NCBI RefSeq assembly: GCF_003202405.1
Contig: NZ_QJHL01000002.1
Span: forward strand, 248,001-312,000
From: Flavobacterium hydrophilum
Lineage (GTDB): Bacteria > Bacteroidota > Bacteroidia > Flavobacteriales > Flavobacteriaceae
Direction: 5' to 3'
Length of the DNA stretch: 64,000 nucleotides
Positions 22,326 through 31,871 of the stretch are shown here, piece after piece. The number at the start of each line of letters is the position of its first letter. Position 1 is the first letter of the stretch. Made by a program: the position numbers and the translations under genes. The notes under the pieces were generated by a model. The model saw nothing but the letters and a program-made list of their open reading frames with translations. It had not been told where the DNA came from and searched no databases.

Positions 22326-24845
22326 TTAGTTCTTAACTATTTTCTGCGTGATGGTTTTGCCATTATTTTCAAGTCCTTTTAAAATATAAATTCCATTGGG
22401 TAATGCGCTTATATCTGCTGAATCTGAAGTATGAGGAATGTTTCTTTTCTTTCCCAGTATATCGTAAACAGCAATTTCTGTAAGTTCGTGAGAAAAATAA
22501 ATTTTGCTGCTGGCCGGATTTGGATAAATTGCAAAAGTATTTTTATAAGATTCGGGCAGATCAAGAGTTGTTGTCCCTGATAGTATTCTGGCCACGCGAC
22601 CGACTGTAACGCCATTGTATAAAATAAAAACCCCGGAAATTAAAATTTTACCGTCTGGGAGAATGATAATATTGTCAACACTGCTGCTTATTCCCTGATT
22701 ATTGGCTATTCCTGTTCCTGCAACAAATGTAGTATCATGTGTTCCGTCTGTATTGAGTCGGGCAATATTTAGAATAGGAGTTCCTCCATAAGAAGTAATA
22801 GTTCCTCCTATTATAATTTTCCCATCGGATTGTATTGCTATTGAGTAAGGATTCGTGTAGGGATTTGTTCCGGTATTGGCAAATAAGAGCTGTTGAGCTA
22901 CAAAAGTAGGGTCTAATGATCCATCTGCATTAAGGCGTGCCAGTCCTGGTGGAGGACTATTCCCACCTGTAAAACCAACAAAGGTTCCAGAGATCAACAA
23001 TTTTCCATCCGATTGTATTTTAACAACATCGACATTCCAGTCTATTGAAATTCCTAAATTAAATGATGTGTCAAGTGTTCCGTCACTATTAAGTCGGGTA
23101 ATACATTGTTTGGGTATTCCTTTATAGTTTTTAAAATTTCCTGCAATTATGATTTTTCCGTCTGTCTGTGTAACTATTGAATAAATAACGTTATCTGGTC
23201 CGGCTCCGGGATCAAAAGCGGTATCCAACGTACCATCAGTATTAAGTCGGGCAAACCGGTTTCTTGAAACGCCGTTGTAAGAGGTAAATAGTCCTGAAAT
23301 CAAAATTTTTCCGTCGGTTTGTACTGCTATTGAATAAATATTGTTATTTACTCCAGTTCCTATGCTGAAAGTGGTGTCAAGCGATCCATCAGTATTCAAT
23401 CGGGCTATACCATTTCTTGCTATACCATTGTAATTGCCAAATCTTCCTCCAATTAAAATTTTCCCATCGGGTTGTGTTGTAATTGCATAAACAGAACTAC
23501 TGGGTCCCGTTCCCGTATTAAAAGCGGTATCAAGCGTTCCATCAGCGTTTAGTCGAGCTAGTCTTTTTGTTGCAATACCATTGTAAGAACTGAAAAATTC
23601 TCCTGTAATTAAAATTTTCCCATCTGGCTGTACTGCCATACGGCTAATTGACTGATTTGATCCGCTTCCAAATCCTCCCGGGTTTAAGAAAGTAGCATCA
23701 ATAGTTCCGTCAGTATTCAGTTGCGCAAGTCTGCCTATTAAATTGGTATTCAACGAAGTAAAGTTACCTCCGGTTAAAATTTTGCCATTAGTTTTTACAG
23801 TAATAGTAGCAACACTTTCATTTGTACCGGTTCCTGAATCAAATGTGGGATCTAATGTTCCGTCAGAATTTAGTCTTGCAATACTGTTTTTGGCTGTACC
23901 ATTATAAGTTGTAAATACTCCTCCAATCAAAATTTTTCCGTCGGGCTGAATTGCTATACTTTCAACAGTAGAATTGGGTCCTGTTCCAAGATTAAAAGTG
24001 TTGTCTAGCGTTCCATCAGGATTCAGTCGTGCCAAACAGCTTCTAGGTGTAAAATTATACGTTGAAAAGTATCCTCCGATTAAGATTTTTCCATCTGCCT
24101 GTAAAGCAATCGTTTCGATTCCATTAGCTCCGTTTCCAGGATTAAAAGTAGTGTCCAGCGTTCCGTCAGCATTGAGGCGGGCTATTTTTTTTCTTGAAAT
24201 TCCATTAAAGTCCAAAAAATCACCTATAACCAAAATTTTGTCATCGGGTTGTAGGACTATTTCCTTAACGGTACTATCAAGGCCAACAGCAGAACCAAAC
24301 GATGTATCAAGTGTCCCGTCTGAGTTTAATCTTGCAATATGCTTTCTTGCCACACCATTGTAGGATGTAAAATACCCTCCAATCAAAAGTTTTCCGTCTG
24401 TCTCAACTGCAATTGAATTATATGAATTGAAGCCCGATCCTGGTTCAAAAGTGGTATCAAGAGTTCCGTCAGCATTAATTCTGGCAATACGATTTTTAGC
24501 CATACCATTATAGGAAGTAAATCCTCCGGCAATTAAAATTTTACTATCCGATTGTAATGCTGCGGCACTAATTGATGCATTGGCTCCGGTTCCTATATTA
24601 AAAGAGTTGTCTGTAGTTCCATCAGTATTGAGTCTTGTGATACGGTTTTTTGACTTATAATCATAACTTATAAATTCTCCTGCAATTATGATTTTTCCAT
24701 CTGTTTGCTCTGTAATGCATTTTACGGTTCCATCTGCTCCTGCACCAATAACAGCATTAAAAGTCTTGTCTATCTCTCCGGATTGGGCAAAAATTCCTTT
24801 AATTAAAAAGAATAAAAAAAATATTGTGAGTAGTGTTTTTTTCAT
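22326..24845 (-). CDS. Delta-60 repeat protein with T9SS type A sorting domain
   Basis: 839 residues. Signal peptide (about 1-20, ending FAQ), then about 13-14 tandem repeats of roughly 54 residues with the delta-60 pattern (TIGR02608-like): PDGKILIGGxFxxYNG, then xxIARLNxDGTLDxTF. A T9SS type A tail from FAIYPNPASSK to the end follows. The repeats probably fold as a beta-propeller or beta-solenoid on the cell surface; ligands are unknown. It is first gene of a two-gene unit with the lipoprotein. An upstream TACGC-type site links it to the neighbouring two-component system. Confidence 0.88.
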   Translation of the reverse strand: MKKTLLTIFFLFFLIKGIFAQSGEIDKTFNAVIGAGADGTVKCITEQTDGKIIIAGEFISYDYKSKNRITRLNTDGTTDNSFNIGTGANASISAAALQSDSKILIAGGFTSYNGMAKNRIARINADGTLDTTFEPGSGFNSYNSIAVETDGKLLIGGYFTSYNGVARKHIARLNSDGTLDTSFGSAVGLDSTVKEIVLQPDDKILVIGDFLDFNGISRKKIARLNADGTLDTTFNPGNGANGIETIALQADGKILIGGYFSTYNFTPRSCLARLNPDGTLDNTFNLGTGPNSTVESIAIQPDGKILIGGVFTTYNGTAKNSIARLNSDGTLDPTFDSGTGTNESVATITVKTNGKILTGGNFTSLNTNLIGRLAQLNTDGTIDATFLNPGGFGSGSNQSISRMAVQPDGKILITGEFFSSYNGIATKRLARLNADGTLDTAFNTGTGPSSSVYAITTQPDGKILIGGRFGNYNGIARNGIARLNTDGSLDTTFSIGTGVNNNIYSIAVQTDGKILISGLFTSYNGVSRNRFARLNTDGTLDTAFDPGAGPDNVIYSIVTQTDGKIIIAGNFKNYKGIPKQCITRLNSDGTLDTSFNLGISIDWNVDVVKIQSDGKLLISGTFVGFTGGNSPPPGLARLNADGSLDPTFVAQQLLFANTGTNPYTNPYSIAIQSDGKIIIGGTITSYGGTPILNIARLNTDGTHDTTFVAGTGIANNQGISSSVDNIIILPDGKILISGVFILYNGVTVGRVARILSGTTTLDLPESYKNTFAIYPNPASSKIYFSHELTEIAVYDILGKKRNIPHTSDSADISALPNGIYILKGLENNGKTITQKIVKN

Positions 24846-24924
24846 AATTCTTTGTTTTAAATCCTTTTATAATCAATTAATTATAGTTGAATGTAAAATT
24901 GAATTAAAATGAAATATCTTACAA

Positions 24925-24940
24925 TACGCAATTAAGGGTA
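24925..24940. promoter_or_regulatory. TACGC-N6-GGGTA site upstream of the delta-60 gene
   Basis: TACGCAATTAAGGGTA is 14/16 identical to the palindrome before the response regulator gene (27516-27531). It lies 80-95 bases upstream of the delta-60 start. It is a candidate binding site for that regulator. Confidence 0.5.
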
Positions 24941-25030
24941 TTCCCAAAGAAGATTATTATTTGAAAACTGAAATTAAAACTGCACGGATTCACAGTTTTG
25001 CAGATGTTCCGATTTTTAGTACTATAAAAA

Positions 25031-25050
25031 AATACGCTCATTGGCGTATT
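25031..25050 (-). terminator. Terminator of the histidine kinase gene, also a TACGC-N6-GCGTA palindrome
   Basis: AATACGC and GCGTATT form a 7-bp stem with a 6-nt loop, followed on the minus strand by seven T, as expected for termination 29 bases after the kinase stop. The stem also has exactly the TACGC-N6-GCGTA layout (25033-25048) of the two candidate regulator sites nearby, so it may have a second role. Confidence 0.7.
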
Positions 25051-25078
25051 AGTTTCAATGTGATTTTTTAAAAGTATT

Positions 25079-26818
25079 TTAAAAAGGTACTTTGATGCTG
25101 ATTTTCAATCCATTGTTGGATTTTATTGAGATGCTGCCTCCTAAATTGGTTATCCTTTTTTTAATATTGATTAATCCATTTCCAAATTTATTGGTTTCCT
25201 GCATTCCTTTTCCGTTATCTTCTATAACAATTAAAAATTCTTTTTTGTCAACAGCCGAAATAGTAAACATTACCTTGTCTGCATCCGAATGTTTTAATGT
25301 GTTGTTGAGTATTTCTTTAATAGAGAAAAACAAATTTTTTCGTGCATTTCCGTTTAAAATTTTGGTTGAAATACTTTCAATTTCATTCGAAAAAAGCAAT
25401 TTTATGTGAGTTCCTTCCAAAAACTTATAGGCATACTGTTTCACATATTCTGAAAAATTCTGGACATTATTGTTGTCTGTATTTAAGGACCAGATAAAGG
25501 CATTGAGGCGCTGTGAAATTTCTGAACTGGTGTTGCTGATTTTATCGATCAGTACTTTCTGTTTGTCATTAGGGTCGTAATTTTTTAATAAATTACTGTT
25601 GATTAATATACTGCTTAATTCACTGCCAATATCATCGTGAAGGTCTTTGCTTATTTCGTTTTTCTGATCCAGGATTTGTTTTTGTAATTTGTTTTTTCGC
25701 CTGATAATTACAATTACCAATACTAATATTAATCCAAAAAACAGGGTTGTAAGAAGCTGTAGGATCTGAATATTTTTTTGTTTATCCAGTTCATTAATTT
25801 TGGCCTGAAGTAATTTGTTTTCGCTATTGATGTACTGATCTGTAATGTTTTGGATATAAAGATTCCCGTTTTTATTGATGTTTTTTTCAATTTCCAGTAA
25901 TTTTTCCTGTGTAGACAACAACAGGCTTTTATCGGGAAGAGACTGAAACCTTGCCAGGGACTGTTCATAAAAAAGTTTTTGAAAAGCAGCATTGACATTA
26001 TGGTGTTCAATTAATTTTTGACCTTTATCAAAATAATATTTTATTTTTTGAGGTTCTCCCGAAACACATTCCATCAGATTTCCGTAACCCAGTATGGCGG
26101 TATCATAAATTCTGGAATTCAGGGAAGTTGCTATACTTTTTTTGAAATAAAATTCGGCTGAATCTTTATTACTCTGCTTCAAAAATAATTCTCCAAAAGT
26201 ACGTTCTACGTTTGCTATGCATCTTTTGTCGTTCAGGTTTTTAGCAAAAACGTATGCTTTTTTATTATAAATATAAGCGGAATCTAATTGTTGGGTTTTA
26301 ATTTTTAATTGCGCAATGTCATTATAAATATATTCTTTATTGATCTGGTATCGTCTGTAATGGGAATCTGGTTTAACAGGGAAATGCTTTTTAGCTTTAT
26401 GAAAAGATTTTTCTGCCTTTGCTATTTTTCCTATTTCATAGAAATTAATTCCTTCTATCAAAAAAGCGTTCGAAAGCCGTAAACTGTCCTTTGCCAGAAC
26501 AATTGCTTTTTGAGCTTCGTGCAGGCCAAACTGATACAACCCGGAATAATAAAAAAGTTCTGACTGCAGGCTGTTTACCGCATACTGCTGCTCATTATTT
26601 GGATTTATCAGAAGTAGTTTTTTAGAATGATTCAGCCATTTTTGCGCTTCTTCAATTTGATCCAGTTCGAGGTAATATTCAGAAATAGTTATGGAGTTGG
26701 TTATTTTGCAACTGGCTGTACTGCATGTATGGAATGCCTTTTTTTTATCTGAAATTATTTTCTGTGGAAAAATAAAAGTAAAAGAAAACAGAAAAAATAA
26801 AAGACAGTATAATTTCAT
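25079..26818 (-). CDS. Sensor histidine kinase with TPR-like periplasmic region (NarL-type partner)
   Basis: 579 residues. Signal-like N-terminus (LYCLLFFLFSFTFIFPQ), TPR-like helical repeats (about 30-300), a coiled stretch, and a transmembrane helix around 350-370. A HisKA_3-type phosphoacceptor region follows with H394 in ISKDLHDDIGSELSS. The HATPase domain has an N-box (EILNNTLKHSDADKV), G1 (DNGKGM) and G2 (FGNGLINIKKRI). This architecture is common for Bacteroidota kinases paired with LuxR-type regulators. The gene is 16 bases downstream of the response regulator. The signal sensed is unknown. Confidence 0.9.
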   Translation of the reverse strand: MKLYCLLFFLFSFTFIFPQKIISDKKKAFHTCSTASCKITNSITISEYYLELDQIEEAQKWLNHSKKLLLINPNNEQQYAVNSLQSELFYYSGLYQFGLHEAQKAIVLAKDSLRLSNAFLIEGINFYEIGKIAKAEKSFHKAKKHFPVKPDSHYRRYQINKEYIYNDIAQLKIKTQQLDSAYIYNKKAYVFAKNLNDKRCIANVERTFGELFLKQSNKDSAEFYFKKSIATSLNSRIYDTAILGYGNLMECVSGEPQKIKYYFDKGQKLIEHHNVNAAFQKLFYEQSLARFQSLPDKSLLLSTQEKLLEIEKNINKNGNLYIQNITDQYINSENKLLQAKINELDKQKNIQILQLLTTLFFGLILVLVIVIIRRKNKLQKQILDQKNEISKDLHDDIGSELSSILINSNLLKNYDPNDKQKVLIDKISNTSSEISQRLNAFIWSLNTDNNNVQNFSEYVKQYAYKFLEGTHIKLLFSNEIESISTKILNGNARKNLFFSIKEILNNTLKHSDADKVMFTISAVDKKEFLIVIEDNGKGMQETNKFGNGLINIKKRITNLGGSISIKSNNGLKISIKVPF

Positions 26819-26834
26819 ATTTTCTTCCTTTATA

Positions 26835-27473
26835 TTATCGTTTCAAATATACGTTTACGGCTTCTACTCTTGTGTTTACCTGCAATTTTTCATAAATATG
26901 CTGAATGTGTTTTCGAACTGTTCCTGCACTTATTTGAAGGTTGTCAGCCACTTCTTTGTTCATTTTTCCGGTAGCCAGTAATTCTAAGATTTCGTTTTCA
27001 CGGGGAGTTAATGACATCACACTTTCACTGATGGTTTCAAATTTGGAAAAACTTGCGACCACTTTCCTTGCAATGCTGCTGCTCATTGGACTACCGCCAT
27101 CGAATAAATCATTGAGGGCGTCGATAATTTTTGTTGGTCCTTCAGTTTTTAAGATATAGCCGCTGGCACCTGCTTTTAAACTTTTAAAAATAATATCATC
27201 GTCTTCATAAGAGGTGCACATTAAAAAAAGAAGTTGAGGTTTTTTAGTCTTTAAAATTGATACGCATTCATATCCGCTATATCCCGGTAGATTTACATCC
27301 ATAAGAACAGCATCGATTTCTAATGAAGGTACCATTTCTATTGCCGTTTCTGCATTTTCAAAAGTGCCTGCAAGTTCATATTGTTGCGTAAACTGAATCA
27401 TCATTGCCATCGCTTCTCGCAAATCACGGTTGTCTTCAACAATGCCAATTCTTTTTTTCATTTTGCTATTCAT
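26835..27473 (-). CDS. NarL/LuxR family response regulator
   Basis: 212 residues. Receiver domain (about 6-125) with acidic pocket E13-D14, phosphoacceptor D59 in DAVLMDVNLPGYSG, conserved TSYEDD and KAGASGYILK. C-terminal LuxR helix-turn-helix (about 148-212: LTPRENEILELLATGKMNKE, then SAGTVRKHIQHIYEKL). The start at 27473 is four codons upstream of an alternative ATG (27461). It is first gene of the two-component operon. A perfect TACGC-N6-GCGTA palindrome 43 bases before the ATG is the best candidate for its own binding site. Confidence 0.93.
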   Translation of the reverse strand: MNSKMKKRIGIVEDNRDLREAMAMMIQFTQQYELAGTFENAETAIEMVPSLEIDAVLMDVNLPGYSGYECVSILKTKKPQLLFLMCTSYEDDDIIFKSLKAGASGYILKTEGPTKIIDALNDLFDGGSPMSSSIARKVVASFSKFETISESVMSLTPRENEILELLATGKMNKEVADNLQISAGTVRKHIQHIYEKLQVNTRVEAVNVYLKR

Positions 27474-27515
27474 TCTTAATCTAACAATATTAAAAATAAT
27501 AAAACACTTCTAAAA

Positions 27516-27531
27516 TACGCAAATAAGCGTA
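27516..27531. promoter_or_regulatory. TACGC-AAATAA-GCGTA palindrome between regulator and MBL genes
   Basis: A perfect 5-bp inverted repeat with a 6-bp spacer, in the divergent region between the response regulator (start 27473) and the MBL-fold gene (start 27590). On the minus strand it overlaps a possible TTTG -33 element. A near copy precedes the delta-60 gene. Autoregulation is inferred. Confidence 0.55.
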
Positions 27532-27589
27532 GTAAAATAAAATCAAACCATTAAATTGCATTGAATTTTGAATTTTAAAAAAGTAAAAA

Positions 27590-28447
27590 ATGAAACTTTA
27601 TCCCATAGAATCGGGCAATTTTAAATTAGACGGCGGTGCCATGTTTGGTGTTGTGCCCAAAACAATCTGGAATAAAACCAATCCTGCCGATGCTAATAAT
27701 TTAATTGACATTGCTGCCCGTTGTCTCCTTATTGAAGATGGAAATCGTCTGATTTTAATTGACACCGGAATGGGCAATAAGCAATCAGAGAAGTTTTTCG
27801 GATATTATTCGCTTTGGGGGACTCATTCTTTGGATACTTCCTTAGCAAAATATGGTTTTCACAGAGATGATATAACCGATGTTTTTATGACGCACCTTCA
27901 TTTTGATCATTGCGGAGGTAGTGTACAATGGAATTCAGATAGAACAGGTTACGAGCCGGCTTTTAAAAATGCCAAATTTTGGACAAACGAAAATCATTGG
28001 GAGTGGGCAACAAAACCAAATGCCCGTGAAAAAGCTTCTTTCTTAACCGAGAATATTTTGCCAATGCAGGAAAGTGGTCATCTTCATTTTATTGAAAGAC
28101 CGGAGAGTGGCTTTGGCTTCTCAAAAGAACTGAATTTTGATATTTACTACGTTGACGGTCATACAGAGAAACAAATGATTCCGCATATTCAATATCAGGA
28201 TAAAACTATCGTTTTTTGCGCTGATTTATTGGCTACTGCCGGACATATTCCGTTGCCGTACGTTATGGGATATGATACAAGACCATTACTCACGATGCCG
28301 GAAAAATCTAAACTGCTAAGTGCTGCAGCTGACAAAAATTATTATTTGTTTTTGGAACACGATGCACATAACCAAATTATAACAGTTGAGCATACCGAAA
28401 AAGGGGTTCGGTTAAAAGAGGTTTTTACTTGTGAGGAAATTTTATAA
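27590..28447 (+). CDS. MBL-fold metallo-hydrolase (YtnP/AHL-lactonase-like)
   Basis: 285 residues, cytoplasmic (no signal peptide). Metal-binding HLHFDH at residues 102-107 in MTHLHFDHCGG, then DGHTEKQ, CADLLATAGHIP and LEHDAHN. The pattern fits the quorum-quenching-lactonase-like branch of the metallo-beta-lactamase superfamily, but members have varied substrates, so lactonase activity is not claimed. It is divergent from the two-component operon and ends at a bidirectional terminator. Confidence 0.85.
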   Translation: MKLYPIESGNFKLDGGAMFGVVPKTIWNKTNPADANNLIDIAARCLLIEDGNRLILIDTGMGNKQSEKFFGYYSLWGTHSLDTSLAKYGFHRDDITDVFMTHLHFDHCGGSVQWNSDRTGYEPAFKNAKFWTNENHWEWATKPNAREKASFLTENILPMQESGHLHFIERPESGFGFSKELNFDIYYVDGHTEKQMIPHIQYQDKTIVFCADLLATAGHIPLPYVMGYDTRPLLTMPEKSKLLSAAADKNYYLFLEHDAHNQIITVEHTEKGVRLKEVFTCEEIL

Positions 28448-28456
28448 AACATAAAA

Positions 28457-28491
28457 AAAACCATATTTCCAATGACTGAAAATATGGTTTT
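28457..28491. terminator. Bidirectional terminator between the MBL and first LRR genes
   Basis: AAAACCATATTT pairs with AAATATGGTTTT around an 11-nt loop, with A and T tracts on both sides. Confidence 0.85.
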
Positions 28492-28510
28492 AATTTTATA
28501 TAACTTTAAT

Positions 28511-29879
28511 TTATTTGACTATAATTTTTTTAACAATACTAGCTCCTTCATTTTCTAAATAAATGTAATAAATACCATTTTGTAATCCTGCTAAATTAAT
28601 GTTGTTATTAGTGGTGTTTTTGGTAAACTTCGTTGTGGTCATTAGTTTTCCCAATGCATCATATACAGTTGCTTTTTCAAGAGTACTATTGTCAATATGC
28701 AATTCGCCTTTTACAGGGTTGGGATAAACAGCTATTTTGTCAAAAACTGTTTCAGATGTTCCTAGTGTAGGACAACTTAAACTAAAAATTGCTGTTGCAT
28801 CTTTATATAGATTCCAGTTAGTGTTTGAATAAGAAACATCATCTACTTCAATACAACTTAAAGTAGAATTCGATTTGCAATTTAAATTTGTTAAAACAGT
28901 ATTTTTTCCGTTTTTTAAATTAAGACTTGTCAATTGGTTAGAATAGCAATGTAAAGTTTCCAAAGCGATGTTTTTAGAAATATCTAATGTTGTTAATGAG
29001 TTAGAATGACAATCTAAACTTTTCAAAGCAATGTTTTTAGAAAGATCTAATGTTGTCAATGAGCCGGAATAACAAGATAAATTTTGCAAAGCAGTATTCA
29101 TACTAAGATCTAATGTTGTCAATGGGCTATAAAAGCATTGTAAATGTAACAAAGCGGTGTTATTAGAAAGATCTAATGATGTTAACGGATTTGAAGAGCA
29201 GGTTAATTGTGTTAACGCAGTATTTTTAGAGGTATTTAATGTTGCTAATTGATTATAATCGCAAATTAAGGCTTTTAAAGCAGTATTTTCAGAAATATCT
29301 AATGTTGTTAATTTATTATTATCGCAATATAAATTTTTCAAATCCTTTCTTAGAAACATTTAATGTCGTTAATAAATTAAAACTACTACCTAAATCTGTC
29401 AAAACAATGTTATTAGAAAGGTCCAATGTTGTCAATGAGTTTGATTGAAAATCTAAATTTTCTAAAGCGGTGTTGTTAGAAACATCTAATGAAGTTAATT
29501 GGTTTGATCTGCAATATAAAAATTTTAAGGCTGTATTCATAGACAAATCTAATGTCGTCAATGTATTATAATGGCAATATAAATATTGCAAAGCAGTATT
29601 TTTGGAGATATCTAATGTGGCTAACGGGTTATTATTACAAATTAAAATTTTTAAAGACACAAAATTCTGAATCCCTGTTAAATCAGTGATAGAACTATTT
29701 GAAATATCAATAGAAGTTAATTTATCAATATTACTAGTCAATACCTGATTATCAGGAGTTCCGGAATCAAGGCCAAGGGCAATCAGTTTGTTTTCAAAAT
29801 TATTATCCGGGATATTGGTATATTGGGCATAGATAGCAAAATTTGCGAATAATAGGAGTAACAGTAGTTTTGTTTTCAT
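28511..29879 (-). pseudogene. Leucine-rich-repeat T9SS surface protein 1, frameshifted
   Basis: The first part (start 29879) has a signal peptide (MKTKLLLLLLFANFAIYAQ), IPDNNFENKLIALGLDSG and 21-residue LRR units (LTTLDLSxNTALxxLxCxSN). The frame fails near 29340-29352, right after LLTTLNVSK, and runs out as KGFEKFILR. The LRR pattern resumes in another frame as KDLKNLYCDNNK and continues to a T9SS tail (IAVYPNP onward). At the junction the unit has 20 residues instead of 21, so loss of two bases is the simplest explanation. It is last of three tandem LRR genes. A sequencing error or phase variation is possible. Confidence 0.8.
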
Positions 29880-29907
29880 AGGTTAAAATATAATTTTTTA
29901 GGTGATA

Positions 29908-29915
29908 CAAATATA
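29908..29915 (-). promoter_or_regulatory. -7 box of LRR gene 1
   Basis: Minus-strand TATATTTG, 28 bases before the start at 29879, matches TAnnTTTG exactly. Confidence 0.5.
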
Positions 29916-29993
29916 ATAACGGATATTTTCCTAATAATTTTTTAATGTGAATTTTGCTAAAACGAATTTTAAAAAAAAATATTCTTAAAAAAA

Positions 29994-30023
29994 ATCCCAT
30001 TTTCATTTAGTAGAAAATGGGAT
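29994..30023 (-). terminator. Intrinsic terminator of LRR gene 2
   Basis: ATCCCATTTTC pairs with GAAAATGGGAT (11 bp, 8-nt loop). On the minus strand seven or more T follow. Confidence 0.88.
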
Positions 30024-30047
30024 AGTTTCGTTTTTAATGAATTGTAA

Positions 30048-31835
30048 TTATTCCACTATTACTTTTTTAACAGTAGCAGCATCTTTATTGATTAAGTATA
30101 CATAATATACTCCTTTTGGTAAATCGGATAAGCTGATTGTATTATTAGAATCGCCTGAGTTCAAAGTAAAAGATTTTACCAATTGTCCTAATGTATTGTA
30201 AACTGTTGCTTTTTCTAACGAAATATTTGCAATAGTAACTTCTTCTTTTGTTGGATTTGGATAGAGTGTTACTTTATCAAAAACAGAATCTTCAATTCCT
30301 AAAGAACAACTTGTAGAATAAGTAGTTGAAGTTTCTTTAATCTTAGACCAGTTGGTGTTTGAAAAAGCGGCATCATCTACCTTAATACAAGCAAGCTGGT
30401 TGAGTCCAAGAAAAGAAGTAGCGTAGCTTGCAGCGTTTTTTCCGGTTACATTGAGTATAATCATGTTTTTATTATTTCCGTTTTGAAGATTCAAAAACAC
30501 CAGAGGATTTGATACAACATATACAATTGTAAGTTTGCTGTTTTTAGATAAATCCAACGACGTAATTTGATTGGAAAACGCAATCAATCGCTCCAAAAGA
30601 AGATTATAAGAAAGATTCAGATTTGTTATTTGATTGTTACTGCAATCTAAATTTGTCAGAGATGTGAAATTTTCAATACCCGATAAATCTGTGATGTTAC
30701 TGTTTGAAAGGTCTAAAGAAGTAACAGCACTTATATCTGAACTGGAAATTTTGCCGTTTAAACCATCGGTATCAATTCCTAAATCAATTAATTTTTGTTC
30801 AAATTTTTGATCAGGTAATAATGTATGTGTTGGATTAGGTGAATCACATGAAAGACTAAAATAGGCTTTTTCATCTTTTGCAATTCCCCAATTTTTATTT
30901 GAAAAATCAACATCGTCAACCTGAATGCAGGTTAAATTAGGATTATCTTTGAAATTGTCACCCATCCTGGGAAAGTTAGCATTGTTTCCATTCTTTAAAT
31001 TAAGACTATTCAATTGATTTGAATTACACCATAAATAGTCCAAAGAAGTATGTTTAGATAAGTCAAGACTTGTTAAGAGGTTAAATGAACAAGTTAAACC
31101 ACCCATTAATAGATTTTTGGAGATATCTAAACTTGTTAACATATTATTGTCACATTCTAATGTGTGTAATTTTACATTTTTAGAAACATCCAGGTTTGTT
31201 AATTGATTATTTTTACAAAAAATGTTGGATAATAAAGGATTGTTTGAAACATCTAAAGTGGTTAATTTATTATTGTCGGAAAATAAATGTTCTAAAAGTG
31301 TATTTTTAGAAATATCTAAAGCGCTTAATTTGTTAGATTCACAAAAGAGATGTGTTAATGCCGTGTTCTTGGAAATATCTAAACTTGTCATAAGACTTCC
31401 TGTAAAATTTAACCAAGTCAAGGCAGTATTTTTTGAAAGATCTATAGAACTGATTTGATTATCAAAAAAATATAATGCAGTTAAAGCAGTGTTTTTAGTG
31501 ACATCTAAATTTGTTAAAAGGTTCTCTCCAACAGATAAATAATTCAAAGCAGTATTTTTACTGACGTCTATTTCTGTTAAAAGGTTAGAGTCACATTGAA
31601 AATTTATTAAAGATGTAAAATCCTCAATTCCGGATAAACTTTTAATCGACTTCGCATCAATAAATAAATCCGTTAAGGAAGCTATTTTTGATGTAAGGAC
31701 CTGCCCATCAGGTTCTCCTGAATCAATACCCTTTTCTATTAGGGCTTTCTCAAAATTAATATCAGGAATTTTTGTGTATTGGGCATAAATAGAGCAATTA
31801 GCTAATAATAGCAGTAAAAGTAGTTTTGTTTTCAT
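30048..31835 (-). CDS. Leucine-rich-repeat T9SS surface protein 2
   Basis: 595 residues from the ATG at 31835, chosen because it begins the signal peptide MKTKLLLLLLLANCSIYAQ shared with its neighbours; an ATG nine bases upstream adds only three residues. After IPDINFEKALIEKGIDSG come about ten 21-residue LRR units with a Cys-type pattern (LDVSKNTALTxLxCxxN). A second entry module (LLPDQKFEQKLIDLGIDTDG), more LRRs, and a T9SS type A tail (VTLYPNPTKEEV) follow. It is probably an adhesin or binding protein. The last 747 bp are nearly identical to LRR gene 3. Confidence 0.9.
   Translation of the reverse strand: MKTKLLLLLLLANCSIYAQYTKIPDINFEKALIEKGIDSGEPDGQVLTSKIASLTDLFIDAKSIKSLSGIEDFTSLINFQCDSNLLTEIDVSKNTALNYLSVGENLLTNLDVTKNTALTALYFFDNQISSIDLSKNTALTWLNFTGSLMTSLDISKNTALTHLFCESNKLSALDISKNTLLEHLFSDNNKLTTLDVSNNPLLSNIFCKNNQLTNLDVSKNVKLHTLECDNNMLTSLDISKNLLMGGLTCSFNLLTSLDLSKHTSLDYLWCNSNQLNSLNLKNGNNANFPRMGDNFKDNPNLTCIQVDDVDFSNKNWGIAKDEKAYFSLSCDSPNPTHTLLPDQKFEQKLIDLGIDTDGLNGKISSSDISAVTSLDLSNSNITDLSGIENFTSLTNLDCSNNQITNLNLSYNLLLERLIAFSNQITSLDLSKNSKLTIVYVVSNPLVFLNLQNGNNKNMIILNVTGKNAASYATSFLGLNQLACIKVDDAAFSNTNWSKIKETSTTYSTSCSLGIEDSVFDKVTLYPNPTKEEVTIANISLEKATVYNTLGQLVKSFTLNSGDSNNTISLSDLPKGVYYVYLINKDAATVKKVIVE
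30056..30802 (-). repeat. Near-identical 747-bp block shared by LRR genes 2 and 3 (copy in gene 2)
   Basis: Aligns without gaps to 31935-32681 (offset 1879) with roughly 15 mismatches by eye. It covers the last LRRs and the sorting domain. Sequence identity falls away sharply beyond base 30802. It suggests recent gene conversion or segmental duplication. Confidence 0.9.
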
Positions 31836-31871
31836 AAATTCCATTAAGAGTTTCCGTTTGCAATGATATAA

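Noticed and set aside
22326..24845. Possible CRISPR-like or tandem DNA repeat array
   Set aside because: The periodic sequence is coding: about 54-residue delta-60 protein repeats in one open frame, with diverged DNA and no constant direct repeat.
29335..29362. Programmed ribosomal frameshift in LRR gene 1
   Set aside because: No convincing slippery heptamer plus downstream structure at the junction, and the neighbouring paralogues need no shift. A small deletion fits better.
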